Assembly: GCF_940670765.1 (NCBI RefSeq)
Contig: NZ_CALNVW010000003.1
Span: forward strand, 62,001 to 126,000
Source of the DNA: Streptomyces sp. A 4/2
Lineage (GTDB): Bacteria > Actinomycetota > Actinomycetes > Streptomycetales > Streptomycetaceae
Direction of reading: 5' to 3'
Length of the DNA: 64,000 bases
The notes under the pieces are model-generated. The model worked only from the letters and a program-made list of their open reading frames with translations, was not told where the DNA came from and searched no databases. A program made the translations under genes and the position numbers. Positions 1 through 7,748 of the stretch are shown piece by piece; within the stretch, counting starts at the first letter, position 1; each line of letters opens with the position of its first letter.

Positions 1-1
1 C

Positions 2-82
2 TCCTGGGGCAAGGCGGACACCAGGTCCGGCGGCACAGCGGGGCAGAGCCCGGACGAAGTCCGCATCTCCCTGGCGAAGTAG
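2..82 (+). CDS. Possible C-terminal end of an upstream gene (partial)
   Basis: The frame starting at base 2 is open from the window edge to a TAG at 80-82 and would end in the residues DEVRISLAK. Only about 26 codons are visible, so the call rests on an open frame with plausible GC-rich codon use and on the lack of any better explanation for this edge. The product cannot be named. It could equally be chance. An upstream extension of the sequence would settle it. Confidence 0.3.
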   Translation, partial: SWGKADTRSGGTAGQSPDEVRISLAK

Positions 83-416
83 CGCCGGAGACCGGCGAAG
101 TCACACCGGAGGCGCCCCCGCACGACCGTGCGACCCGTCGCCCGGAAGCGTCCCGTACCGACCGCCGGTGGGAATCTTCTGCGCCCCTCGCGCGCCCCTC
201 CCCTGCCGGTCCTGGGATCCCTTGGGAATCAAGGGGAGTGACGGTTCGGCAACCGAGGCGGGCATCCGTCGTTTGTCCGTTTTTATCCGAACCTGATTAT
301 GCGACGCATTGCACACTCTTTACCTCGGCTCACCGCAACTTCCCCCTGCCCCCGAGCGGTTGTCACAGCGTCCGAACGCCGGACAGTCCGTTGTCCCCTC
401 CCGCTCAAGGAGCGTC
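83..416. promoter_or_regulatory. Leader/promoter region of the small secreted protein gene
   Basis: This 334-base stretch has no supported gene. Its left part is ordinary GC-rich sequence. The part around 268-325 is clearly more AT-rich than its surroundings (TTTGTCCGTTTTTATCCG, then CTGATTATGCG), which is where a promoter for the gene starting at 417 would be expected. I cannot pick out a convincing -35/-10 pair. A short purine-rich ribosome-binding site (CAAGGAG) lies just before the start codon. Confidence 0.35.
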
Positions 417-830
417 ATGTCCCTCTCCCTGCCCCGCCGGATCGCCCGTACCGCGCTGCTCATCGCGGCGGGTGCGGTCCCCGTGGTCGCCGCGGCCGGT
501 GTCGCGAGCGCCGCTGAGCTCCCGCAGACCCCGAACCTGGGCGGCGTGACCGCCCTCGACGGCGCCGGCCTGGGCAACTCCGTCGACGGCGCCGCCCAGA
601 AGGCCACCGGCCTGGCCGGTGACACCGGCGGCAAGGCCGTCAACAAGGCCGTCCCGACCGCGGGCAAGGCCGTCGGCGCCGCGGGCAGGACCGCGGTTCC
701 GGCCGCGCAGCAGGCCGCCGGGGACACCGCGGCCACCGCCGCCGGTGTCGTCGGCGGGGCCGCCCAGAGCGCCACGGACGGCGGCCTGTCGGCCGGCGGT
801 CAGCCCACCGGCGGGCTGCCGCTCGGCTGA
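417..830 (+). CDS. Small secreted alanine/glycine-rich protein of unknown function
   Basis: The 137-residue product begins with a classical Sec signal peptide: a basic LPRRIAR start, a hydrophobic core, and a signal peptidase site near residues 32-34 (ASA-AE). The mature chain is low-complexity and rich in Ala, Gly, Thr and Val, with repeated AGKAV/AAQ segments and no cysteine, so it is probably flexible and extracellular or cell-wall associated. ATG at 417 is chosen over an upstream start because CAAGGAG sits 6 bases before it and the signal peptide then begins properly. The gene faces dapC and the two share a strong terminator. Similar streptomycete proteins are often labelled ATP-binding protein, but no nucleotide-binding motif is visible here. 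Confidence 0.8.
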   Translation: MSLSLPRRIARTALLIAAGAVPVVAAAGVASAAELPQTPNLGGVTALDGAGLGNSVDGAAQKATGLAGDTGGKAVNKAVPTAGKAVGAAGRTAVPAAQQAAGDTAATAAGVVGGAAQSATDGGLSAGGQPTGGLPLG

Positions 831-905
831 CCGGAGGCGCCGATACGGCCCGACTTGGTCGGATACAGCCCGATACAAGACAATACGGGCCGATGCGGCC
901 TGATA
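831..905. repeat. Degenerate CCGATACGG-type short repeats
   Basis: Between the stop codon at 830 and the terminator, the motif GATAC recurs five times within about 60 bases in the contexts CCGATACGGCCC, GGATACAGCCC, CGATACAAG, AATACGGGCC and TGATACGCGG. The units are imperfect and irregularly spaced. No function is suggested; replication slippage could produce such a tract. Confidence 0.4.
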
Positions 906-950
906 CGCGGAGGGGCCCCGGGGAAGCGAACTCCCCGGGGCCCCTCCGCG
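906..950. terminator. Bidirectional 19-bp hairpin between convergent genes
   Basis: Bases 906-924 and 932-950 form a perfect 19-bp stem around a 7-base loop (AGCGAAC). It lies between the 3' ends of the secreted-protein gene and dapC and can terminate both transcripts. There is no clear U-tract, as is common for streptomycete hairpins. Confidence 0.85.
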
Positions 951-1008
951 TACCGACTCGGACCGCGTACCGGCGCGGACTCCCCGCCGGCGCGAAAGCC
1001 GGACCGGC

Positions 1009-2121
1009 TCAGCCGCCGTCGCCCAGCCGCTTCACCGCGGCGGCCACCCGCTCGTCCGTAGCCGTCAGCGCCACCCGCACGAACTGCTCACCCGCCACCC
1101 CGTAGAAGTCGCCGGGCGCCACCAGGATGCCCAGCTCGGCGAGGTGGGCGACCGTCGTCCAGCACGGCTCGTCGCGCGTCGCCCACAGGTAGAGGCTCGC
1201 CTCGCTGTGCTCGATGCGGAAGCCGTGCGACTCCAGCGCCGCGCGCAGCGAAGCGCGCCGGGCCAGGTACCGCGCCCGCTGCTCGGCCACGTGCACGTCG
1301 TCACCGAGTGCGGCGACCGTGGCGGCCTGTACCGGAGCGGGCGTCATCATCCCGCCGTGCTTGCGGATCTTCAGCAGCTCGCCCAGCACCTCGGCGTCGC
1401 CCGCGCAGAACGCGGCACGGTACCCGGCCAGGTTGGACCGCTTGGAGAGCGAGTGGACGGCGATCAGGCCCTCGTACGTGCCACCGCAGACGTCCGGGTG
1501 CAGTACGGAGACCGGCTCGGCCTCCCAGCCCAGTTCCAGGTAGCACTCGTCGCTGGCGATCAGGATCCCGTGCTCGCGCGCCCAGGCGACGATCCGCACC
1601 AGCTCGTCCTTGGCGAGGACCCGGCCCGTCGGGTTGGACGGCGAGTTCAGCCAGAGCAGCTCGAGACCCGTGGGGTCGAGCTCCGTCGGGTCGTCGTACA
1701 CGACGGGCTCCGCGCCGCAGAGCCGCGCGCCCACCTCGTACGTCGGGTACGCGAGCCGCGGGTACGCCACCCGGTCCCCCGCCCCCAGACCGAGCTGGGT
1801 GGGCAGCCAGGCCACCAGTTCCTTGGAACCGACGACCGGCAGGACATTGGTGTGCGCGACCCCGCGCGCACCGAGCCGGCGCTCGCACCAGCCGGTGAGC
1901 GCGTCACGCAGCGCCACCGTCCCCCACACCGTCGGATACCCCGGTGAGTCGGCCGCCGCGATCAGCGCGTTCCGGACGATCCCGGGGACCGGGTCGACCG
2001 GGGTGCCGACGGAGAGATCCACGATGCCGTCCGGGTGGGCGGTCGCTGTTGCCTTGTACGGCTCCAACTTGTCCCAGGGAAAGACGGGGAGACGCGATGA
2101 GACTGCGGACACGGGCTTCAC
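1009..2121 (-). CDS. dapC: PLP-dependent succinyldiaminopimelate aminotransferase (DapC type)
   Basis: A 370-residue fold-type I aminotransferase of the actinobacterial DapC / glutamate-prephenate aminotransferase group. In lysine biosynthesis it converts N-succinyl-2-amino-6-ketopimelate and glutamate to N-succinyl-LL-diaminopimelate and 2-oxoglutarate in the cytoplasm. Visible hallmarks are PSNPTG (Asn163), SDECY (Asp191), the PLP Schiff-base lysine in SLSKRSNLAG (Lys227) and a C-terminal carboxylate-binding arginine (Arg349, FVRVAL). The start is GTG with GAGAAA just upstream. It lies downstream of fdxA on the same strand but behind a hairpin, an arrangement I recall as common in Streptomyces. 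Substrate choice between DAP and aromatic precursors cannot be read from the sequence. Confidence 0.88.
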   Translation of the reverse strand: MKPVSAVSSRLPVFPWDKLEPYKATATAHPDGIVDLSVGTPVDPVPGIVRNALIAAADSPGYPTVWGTVALRDALTGWCERRLGARGVAHTNVLPVVGSKELVAWLPTQLGLGAGDRVAYPRLAYPTYEVGARLCGAEPVVYDDPTELDPTGLELLWLNSPSNPTGRVLAKDELVRIVAWAREHGILIASDECYLELGWEAEPVSVLHPDVCGGTYEGLIAVHSLSKRSNLAGYRAAFCAGDAEVLGELLKIRKHGGMMTPAPVQAATVAALGDDVHVAEQRARYLARRASLRAALESHGFRIEHSEASLYLWATRDEPCWTTVAHLAELGILVAPGDFYGVAGEQFVRVALTATDERVAAAVKRLGDGG

Positions 2122-2199
2122 TTTCTCGTACGTATGCCGGCCGTATGCCGGCTGCTGCGTATCTGTCGGTATCTGTCCAAGGCTGCAAGGAAAACACCG

Positions 2200-2232
2200 C
2201 GGTCCCGTACGCGGACGAGCCGTACGGGACCG
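2200..2232 (-). terminator. Hairpin after fdxA
   Basis: An 11-bp perfect stem (CGGTCCCGTAC / GTACGGGACCG) with an 11-base loop lies between the fdxA stop codon and the dapC start. In the fdxA direction it is followed by GCGGTGTTTTCC, a short T run, so it looks like a factor-independent terminator or an attenuator between the two genes. Confidence 0.7.
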
Positions 2233-2259
2233 GGGGCGGCCGGGACAGGCCCTACGGAG

Positions 2260-2580
2260 TCAGCCGTTCTGCGGAGGCAGCGCCGCGATGAAGGGGTGGT
2301 CGCGCTCGATGAGACCGAGCTTGGAGGCACCACCGGGCGAGCCGAGATCGTCGAAGTATTCGACGTTCGCCTTGTAGTAGTCCTTCCACTCCTCCGGGGT
2401 GTCGTCCTCGTAGAAGATCGCCTCCACCGGACATACCGGCTCACAGGCACCACAGTCGACGCATTCGTCCGGGTGGATGTACAAGGACCTGGAGCCCTCG
2501 TAGATGCAGTCGACGGGGCACTCCTCGATGCACGCCTTGTCCTTGACGTCGACACAAGGCTGCGCGATGACGTAAGTCAC
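2260..2580 (-). CDS. fdxA: Seven-iron ferredoxin (FdxA type)
   Basis: A 106-residue acidic ferredoxin carrying one [3Fe-4S] and one [4Fe-4S] cluster, a soluble low-potential electron carrier. The cysteine pattern Cys9, 17, 21, 25 and 40, 43, 46, 50 matches the Azotobacter FdI type. By analogy Cys9, 17 and 50 hold the 3Fe cluster and Cys21, 40, 43 and 46 the 4Fe cluster. The residues around Cys40-50 read DECVDCGACEPVCPVEA. The start is GTG behind a very strong GAGGAGG site. The upstream intergenic region (2581-2693) is shared with the divergent acetyltransferase gene. Confidence 0.95.
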   Translation of the reverse strand: MTYVIAQPCVDVKDKACIEECPVDCIYEGSRSLYIHPDECVDCGACEPVCPVEAIFYEDDTPEEWKDYYKANVEYFDDLGSPGGASKLGLIERDHPFIAALPPQNG

Positions 2581-2693
2581 GCTGTCGTTCCTCCTCGGTA
2601 GGGCTGCTCTGCGCGGGAGCGCGGCGTCGTCGATGCCCGCACCTAGTATCTCCGTTCCTGGGCGCGATCCGAACAGGAGGGGCGGAGAGAGCT
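2581..2693. promoter_or_regulatory. Divergent promoter region fdxA / GNAT gene
   Basis: This 113-base gap separates two divergent genes and must hold both promoters. On the plus strand TAGTAT at 2644-2649 is a fair -10 element, about 45 bases before the acetyltransferase start, but no good -35 precedes it. I could not find a clear promoter for fdxA. Confidence 0.35.
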
Positions 2694-3710
2694 GTGGAAT
2701 TCACTACCGGCGGACGGCTTGAGGTCCGAATTACACCCGATGACGTGGGCAAACGGGTATCAGTCAGGCAGCTGACCGATGAGGCCCCACCAGGTGAGAA
2801 GTACACGGACACGGTGGGCGTTCTCACATCATGGGATTCCGGTGTGCTGTCCGTCACACAGAGATCGGGCGTGTCGGTACGCATCCCGGAGTCGGCCCTC
2901 GTCGCGGGGAAGACGGTACCGGCCGCGCCCGCCCGCAGGCGCGGCCCCTCGGCCACCTTCGCCGAGCTGGCGCGGGCCACTGCCCGCGCCTGGCAGCCGG
3001 TGGAGAGCGAGCGGCTGGGCGAGTGGGAGCTCCGGGCGGCGTCCGGATTCACCCGCCGCGCCAACTCCGTGCTTCCGCTGGGCGATCCGGGCCGTCCGCT
3101 GGACGACGCGCTGGAGTACGCACGGGAGTGGTACGCGGCCCGGGGTCTGCCCGCGTACGTCCAGCTGGCGACGGGCAACGAGGGCACGCAGGAACTGCTG
3201 GCCGCCGGTCTGGAGCAGCGTGGCTGGACCCGTGAGGTGAGCGCGCTGGTCCGGATCGGCGCGCTGGCCCCGATCGGTGATCTGGACACGGACGTCTCCC
3301 GGGTCTCGCTCTCCCGTACCTGCGACGAGTCCTGGCTCAGGCGCTACCACCGGTTCGACGACCGGGACACCCCGGGCGGCGATGTCCTGAAGGTGCTCGG
3401 CAGCGGCCCCTCGACCTGGTTCGCCTCGGTCGCGGGTCCCGGCCCGGCGCCCGCGGCGATCGGGCGCTGTGTGGTCGACGGCCGCTGGGCGGGCTTCATG
3501 GCGATAGAGGTGGCTCCCGCCGCCCGCCGCCGGGGGCTGGCGAGCACGGTGATGGCGGCGCTCGCCCGCAAGGCGCTGGACGAGGGTGCGTCGGCCGCGT
3601 GGCTCCAGGTCGAGGAGGAGAACGCCGGAGCCCGTGCGCTGTACGACGGGATGGGGTTCCGGACCCACCACAGCTACCACCATTACCGGCAGACCTCCGC
3701 GGCGGCCTGA
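2694..3710 (+). CDS. GNAT-family N-acetyltransferase with N-terminal beta domain
   Basis: A 338-residue protein with two parts. Residues about 1-75 form a small beta-rich domain of the kind often fused to streptomycete GNATs (RITPDDVGKRVSVRQL through SGVSVRIPESAL). The C-terminal half is an acetyl-CoA-dependent N-acyltransferase. Motif A is visible as EVAPAARRRGLAS followed by a helix, with the R-R-x-G-x-A loop that binds the CoA pyrophosphate, and the final strand is WLQVEEENAGARALYDGMGF. The substrate is unknown. The start is GTG preceded by GGAGAGA. It may be cotranscribed with the SirB1-like gene 75 bases downstream, since I see no hairpin between them. Confidence 0.85.
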   Translation: MEFTTGGRLEVRITPDDVGKRVSVRQLTDEAPPGEKYTDTVGVLTSWDSGVLSVTQRSGVSVRIPESALVAGKTVPAAPARRRGPSATFAELARATARAWQPVESERLGEWELRAASGFTRRANSVLPLGDPGRPLDDALEYAREWYAARGLPAYVQLATGNEGTQELLAAGLEQRGWTREVSALVRIGALAPIGDLDTDVSRVSLSRTCDESWLRRYHRFDDRDTPGGDVLKVLGSGPSTWFASVAGPGPAPAAIGRCVVDGRWAGFMAIEVAPAARRRGLASTVMAALARKALDEGASAAWLQVEEENAGARALYDGMGFRTHHSYHHYRQTSAAA

Positions 3711-3785
3711 GGCGTCCGGGCTGAACAGATTCGCCACAGGCACGGCACAGGACACGGGACAGGGACGGACGGGGACGGGACTCGG

Positions 3786-4628
3786 ATGGACGGGCAATCG
3801 ACCGACTGGCGACGGCAGTTCGCCGAGGAGGCGCGCTCCGAGCGGCCCGATCTCGCGCTGCTGTGTCTGCTGCTGGGCACCGAGGCCGACCCCGCGCTGG
3901 GGCAGGACGGCATCGACGCGGCCCAGATCGAACTGGACCGGCTGGCAGGCCTGTTGCCGTACGGGACCTCCGGGCCCCGGGCCTGGGCGGCGGCCCTCGG
4001 TGAACTCCTCGGCGTACGGACCGGGTTCAGGGGCACCCCGGGCGACTACCAACGACTGGAGTCCTCGCTCCTGCACGAGGTGCTGCGCCGCCGCCGCGGG
4101 CTGCCGATCCTGCTCTCGGTGGTCTGGACCGAGGTCGCACGCCGGGCCGGAGCCCCGGTGTACGGCGTGGCGCTGCCCGGTCATTTCGTGGTCGGCCTCG
4201 GGCACCCGTCGGACCCGGCGGACGAACAGGTCCTGGTCGATCCGTTCGCCGGAGGCCGGCAGCTGACCGCCCAGGACGCCGGGATCCTGGTCACGGGGAC
4301 GACGGGTGCACCCCTGGACCCCTCGATGCTCGCCCCGGCGGGCCCGCTGGAGATCGTCCTGCGCGTCCTGAACAACATCCGCGCCTGGGCCGCCGCCCGC
4401 CCGGAGCGCACCGACGTGCACCTGTGGGCGATCGAGCTCTCCCTGCTGCTCCCCGCCCATCCGGCCCGGCTCCGCTACGAGCACGCCCAACTGCTCGTCG
4501 AACGCGGTGACTTCGTGCGCGGGGCGGCGGAGCTGGACGAGTACGCGGAGGTGGTCGCCGCGGTCGAACCGGGGGCGGCCGAGGCGATCCGGAGGCGGGC
4601 CCGGTCGGCGCGCGCGATGCTCAACTGA
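3786..4628 (+). CDS. SirB1/transglutaminase-core-like protein
   Basis: A 280-residue cytoplasmic protein of the SirB1 N-terminal (Transglut_core2) family. The diagnostic stretch is LHEVLRRRRGLPILLS, AARRAGAPVYGVALPGHFVVG and VDPFAGG (residues about 98-155). In this family the papain-like fold usually lacks a clear catalytic cysteine, and none is visible here, so it may bind rather than cleave or cross-link peptides. The helical C-terminal part (about 190-280) resembles tetratricopeptide-like repeats. The 3' end overlaps the convergent AraC gene by 8 bases. Function in Streptomyces is not established. Confidence 0.75.
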   Translation: MDGQSTDWRRQFAEEARSERPDLALLCLLLGTEADPALGQDGIDAAQIELDRLAGLLPYGTSGPRAWAAALGELLGVRTGFRGTPGDYQRLESSLLHEVLRRRRGLPILLSVVWTEVARRAGAPVYGVALPGHFVVGLGHPSDPADEQVLVDPFAGGRQLTAQDAGILVTGTTGAPLDPSMLAPAGPLEIVLRVLNNIRAWAAARPERTDVHLWAIELSLLLPAHPARLRYEHAQLLVERGDFVRGAAELDEYAEVVAAVEPGAAEAIRRRARSARAMLN

Positions 4629-5436
4629 CGCCGGCCCGCGTCGGCCCGGTGCCGGCGTACCGCCCCGGTGCGATGCCCACGACCCGCTTGAAGTGCCGGG
4701 TCAGGTGGGACTGGTCGTAGAACCCGGTGGCCACGGCCACCTCGCCGGGCGGCCGGCCGTCCAGCAGCAGCCGGCGGGCGCGGTCGATCCGGCGGGACAT
4801 CAGGTACTGGTGCGGGGCGATCCCGAAAGCGGCGCTGAAGGCCCGTACCAGGTGGGCGGGGTGGGCGTGCACCAGCGTGCCGGCCTCGTCCAGGGTCACC
4901 CCCTGGACCAGCCGCTCGTCGAGGAGCTCGCGCAGCCGGTGCGCGAGGGCCGGGGCGGGAGCCGGCGGGCGGTTCACCGGCCGGGGCCGCAGATGCCCGC
5001 GCAGCCGTTCGCCGATCAGTGCGAGTCTGCTCTCCGCCTCCAGCTCGTCCCCGGGGTGCGCGAGGGCCGTGTGCAGTTGCCCGACGCGCTGTCGCAGCAC
5101 CGGGTCGACCAGATCGGGGCCGTCGACCGCGGGGCCGATGTAGCCCGCGTCCAGCTGCGTCATGTCCAGGTAGAGCACCCGCTTGCGGAAGCCGTGGGGG
5201 GTGGCGGGCGAGCCGTTGTGGGGCACCTGCGGCGGCAGCAGCGACACCGTGCCGCGCGGAGTGCCGTGCTCGTGCCGGTCCAGGTCGTAGCGCACGGCGC
5301 CGTCGTCGACGATCAGCAGCGTCCAGGCGTCGTGGACGTGCATCGGGTAGGCGTGCTCCGTGAAGTGGGCGTGGAAGACCTCCACGATGCCCGCGACCGG
5401 CGGGCGCCATGCGGAGATCTCCTGCCGGGCCACCAT
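4621..5436 (-). CDS. AraC-family transcriptional regulator
   Basis: A 271-residue regulator with an N-terminal cupin-like sensing domain (residues about 15-100, HAHFTEHAYPMHVHDAWTL) and a C-terminal double helix-turn-helix AraC domain (about 165-265). The second helix-turn-helix is well conserved: VAVATGFYDQSHLTRHFKRVVGIAPGRY. It is transcribed divergently from the DUF2000 gene 49 bases away, so that gene is its likely target. ATG at 5436 has no ribosome-binding site. TACGTT at 5443-5448 on the minus strand could be a -10 element placing the transcript start at or next to the ATG, so a leaderless mRNA is possible. Confidence 0.85.
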   Translation of the reverse strand: MVARQEISAWRPPVAGIVEVFHAHFTEHAYPMHVHDAWTLLIVDDGAVRYDLDRHEHGTPRGTVSLLPPQVPHNGSPATPHGFRKRVLYLDMTQLDAGYIGPAVDGPDLVDPVLRQRVGQLHTALAHPGDELEAESRLALIGERLRGHLRPRPVNRPPAPAPALAHRLRELLDERLVQGVTLDEAGTLVHAHPAHLVRAFSAAFGIAPHQYLMSRRIDRARRLLLDGRPPGEVAVATGFYDQSHLTRHFKRVVGIAPGRYAGTGPTRAGVS

Positions 5437-5485
5437 GCAAGGAACGTACAAGACGGCGGGGCGGGGCAGTCGGCAGTCTCGAAGC

Positions 5486-5941
5486 ATGAGAACCGAGAAC
5501 CTGACCGCTGATGTCCCCGCCGCCCCGCCCGTCCGCTTCGATACCAAGATCGCCGTCCTGCTGCGCGAGGACCTGGAGACCTGGCAGCGGCTGAACGTGA
5601 CGGCCTTCCTGGTCAGCGGGCTCGGCCCGGCGGCCCCCGAGGTGATCGGCGAACCGTACGCGGACGCCGACGGCACCGGCTATCTGCCGATGTTCCGGCA
5701 GCCGGTCCTGGTCTTCGAGGGCACGAAGGAGAACCTGACGGCCGCGCACGCGCGGGTGCTGTCCCGCGCGCTGCCGAGGGCGGTCTTCACCCGCGACCTG
5801 TTCGGCACGGGCAACGACCGCGACAACCGCGCGGCGGTGGCGGCGGTACCGCGCGACGAGCTGGACCTGGTGGGGCTGGCCGTGTACGGGCCGCGGAACG
5901 CGGTGGACAAGGTCCTCAAGGGTGCGCGGATGCATCCCTGA
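5486..5941 (+). CDS. DUF2000-family protein
   Basis: A 151-residue soluble protein recognised as DUF2000 by its layout: an N-terminal strand VRFDTKIAVLLREDLETWQRLNVTAFL, a central YLPMFRQPVLVFEG segment, and a C-terminal DELDLVGLAVYGPRNAVDKVLKG. DUF2000 proteins have a small alpha/beta fold thought to be related to peptidyl-tRNA hydrolase 2, but no activity is known. ATG at 5486 is used; the frame is open upstream only because it runs through the opposite-strand AraC gene. The pairing with a divergent AraC regulator suggests inducible expression by an unknown small molecule. Confidence 0.75.
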   Translation: MRTENLTADVPAAPPVRFDTKIAVLLREDLETWQRLNVTAFLVSGLGPAAPEVIGEPYADADGTGYLPMFRQPVLVFEGTKENLTAAHARVLSRALPRAVFTRDLFGTGNDRDNRAAVAAVPRDELDLVGLAVYGPRNAVDKVLKGARMHP

Positions 5942-5988
5942 CCGGGACCGCGCCGGGCCGCCCGGACCGGCCGCGTCCGGAACAGCGC

Positions 5989-6594
5989 CTACAGCCAGCC
6001 CTTCTCGCGGGCGATCCGCACCGCCTCGGCCCGGTTGCGGGCCGTCAGCTTCTGGATCGCCGTCGAGAGGTAGTTGCGGACGGTGCCCTGCGACAGGTGC
6101 AGCGCCGCGGCCAGTTCCGCGTTGGTCGAACCGTCGGCCGCCGCGCGCAGCACCGCGCGTTCGCGCTCCGTCAGCGGGTTCGCTCCGTCGGAGAGGGCCG
6201 CGGCGGCCAGCGTCGGGTCGATGACCCGTTCACCGGCGAGCACCTTCCGTACTGCGGCGGCCAGTTGGGCGGCGGGGGCGTCCTTGACCAGGAAGGCGTG
6301 GGCGCCCGACTCCATGGCGCGGCGCAGATAGCCGGGGCGGCCGAAGGTGGTGAGGACGACGACCTTGAGGGCGGGCAGTTCGCGCTGCAGCTCGGCCGCC
6401 GCGTCGATGCCGGTCATGCCCGGCATCTCGATGTCGAGCAGGGCGACATCGACCGTGTGCGTCCGGGCGGCGGCCAGTACCTCGTCGCCACGGGCCACTT
6501 GGGCGACGACTTCGAAGTCCGGCTCCAGGCCGAGCAGCGCGGCAAGGGCCTCCCGGACCATCGACTGGTCCTCGGCGAGCAAGAGCCTGATCAT
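5989..6594 (-). CDS. NarL/LuxR-type response regulator
   Basis: A 201-residue response regulator. The receiver domain (residues 1-120) has the acidic pocket Glu8/Asp9, the phosphoacceptor Asp54 (ALLDIEMPG), Thr82/83 and Lys104 (FLVKD). The C-terminal LuxR helix-turn-helix is NPLTERERAVLRAAADGSTNAELAAALHLSQGTVRNYLS. Its ATG overlaps the kinase stop codon by 4 bases (ATGA), so translation is coupled. As the last gene of an ABC-exporter/two-component operon it probably controls that operon. The palindrome at 9469-9489 is a candidate binding site. Confidence 0.92.
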   Translation of the reverse strand: MIRLLLAEDQSMVREALAALLGLEPDFEVVAQVARGDEVLAAARTHTVDVALLDIEMPGMTGIDAAAELQRELPALKVVVLTTFGRPGYLRRAMESGAHAFLVKDAPAAQLAAAVRKVLAGERVIDPTLAAAALSDGANPLTERERAVLRAAADGSTNAELAAALHLSQGTVRNYLSTAIQKLTARNRAEAVRIAREKGWL

Positions 6595-7748
6595 GTACCG
6601 GATCCTAGGGGGACCCGGGCGGTGAGGGTGAAGCCCTTCCCGGATCGTGTGTCGAGGGTGCCGCCGACCATTTCGAGCCGCTCGGTCATCCCGGTCAGGC
6701 CGTTGCCCTTCGGGGCGGCGCTCCCACCGGAGTTGTCGCCGTCGTCCCGCACGGTGAGTTCGTAGTGACGCCCGTCGAGGTTCTGCCGGACCTGGACCGT
6801 GACGGTGCAGTTCCGGGCGCCGCTGTGGCGTACGACGTTGGTGACCCCTTCGCGCAACGCCCAGGCCAGAGCGGCCTCCTGGTCCTCGTCCAGCCCGTCG
6901 GTCGGGCAGTCGGCCGGTACGTCCGCCACCACGCCCGCGGCGGCCAGCGCCGTGCGCGCCCCGGCCAGTTCGCCGGGCAGGGTGGGCCGCCGGTAGCCGG
7001 TGACCGCTTCCCGTACGTCCTTCAGGGCCTGCCTGCTGACCTGCTGGATGTCCTCGATCTGGGCGGCTGCCCGGCCGGGCTGGTCGGGGAGCATCCGGCC
7101 CGCCAGTTCGGACTTGAGGGCAATCAGCGACAGGGAGTGGCCGAGGAGGTCGTGCAGGTCGCGGGACATCCGCAGCCGTTCCTCGTTGGCGGCGAGCTGG
7201 GCGACCGTGGCGCGGGCCTCCTTCAACTGGACCGTCGTACGGATCAGCTGCCCCACCCCGGTCATCGCGAACCCGCCGAGCAGCGCCGGGACGAGGAGTC
7301 CGCCGACCGCCTCCACGGGCTGGTCGCCGCGGAGGGCGAGGAGGCACATCACGGCGGTGGATCCGATGATCGACCAGCCGGCCTGCCGGGCCGGCAGGAC
7401 CGCCCCGCAGCTCACCGCCACGTACACGAAGAGCACGAGCCAGGTCGGACCGAGCGTCAGCGAGAGCGCCACGGCGAGCGCCCCGAGGAAGACCAGCGTG
7501 CCGCGGACCACGGGCGTGGTGAGCCGCCGCGCGGTGTGCCGGAAGACCAGCACCAGGTACGCGAGGACGAAGACCACGAGTCCCGTCCAGCCGAACACCT
7601 CCCCGACGGTGGAGTAGCCGCCGTCGAGGAGCTTGTTCAGGGGCGGGCTCATGAAGGCCAGCCAGATGCCGATCCAGATCATCTTCTTGGCGGCCAGCCG
7701 CGCGTTCTCCGGGACCCTCCCGATGCCGACGACTCGTTCCTCGTTCAC
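6591..7748 (-). CDS. Sensor histidine kinase (HisKA_3 / DesK-like)
   Basis: A 385-residue membrane kinase. Residues about 24-168 contain five or six hydrophobic segments with almost no extracellular loop, typical of kinases that sense membrane state or membrane-active compounds. The phosphoacceptor is His199 in SRDLHDLLGHSLSLI. The ATPase domain follows with EGVTNVVRHSGA (N box) and VRDDGDNSGG...GNGLTGMTERL (G boxes). The start GTG at 7748 overlaps the permease stop (GTGA). Order ATPase-permease-kinase-regulator matches exporters that detoxify membrane-active antibiotics or lipids, for example linearmycin-type Lnr or DesKR-linked systems. The actual signal is not visible. Confidence 0.9.
   Translation of the reverse strand: MNEERVVGIGRVPENARLAAKKMIWIGIWLAFMSPPLNKLLDGGYSTVGEVFGWTGLVVFVLAYLVLVFRHTARRLTTPVVRGTLVFLGALAVALSLTLGPTWLVLFVYVAVSCGAVLPARQAGWSIIGSTAVMCLLALRGDQPVEAVGGLLVPALLGGFAMTGVGQLIRTTVQLKEARATVAQLAANEERLRMSRDLHDLLGHSLSLIALKSELAGRMLPDQPGRAAAQIEDIQQVSRQALKDVREAVTGYRRPTLPGELAGARTALAAAGVVADVPADCPTDGLDEDQEAALAWALREGVTNVVRHSGARNCTVTVQVRQNLDGRHYELTVRDDGDNSGGSAAPKGNGLTGMTERLEMVGGTLDTRSGKGFTLTARVPLGSGT

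Noticed and set aside
4475..5935. 486-codon open frame on the minus strand across the AraC and DUF2000 genes
   Set aside because: It is a high-GC shadow: composition is Arg/Pro/Gly-rich, it overlaps two well-supported genes and has no recognisable domain.
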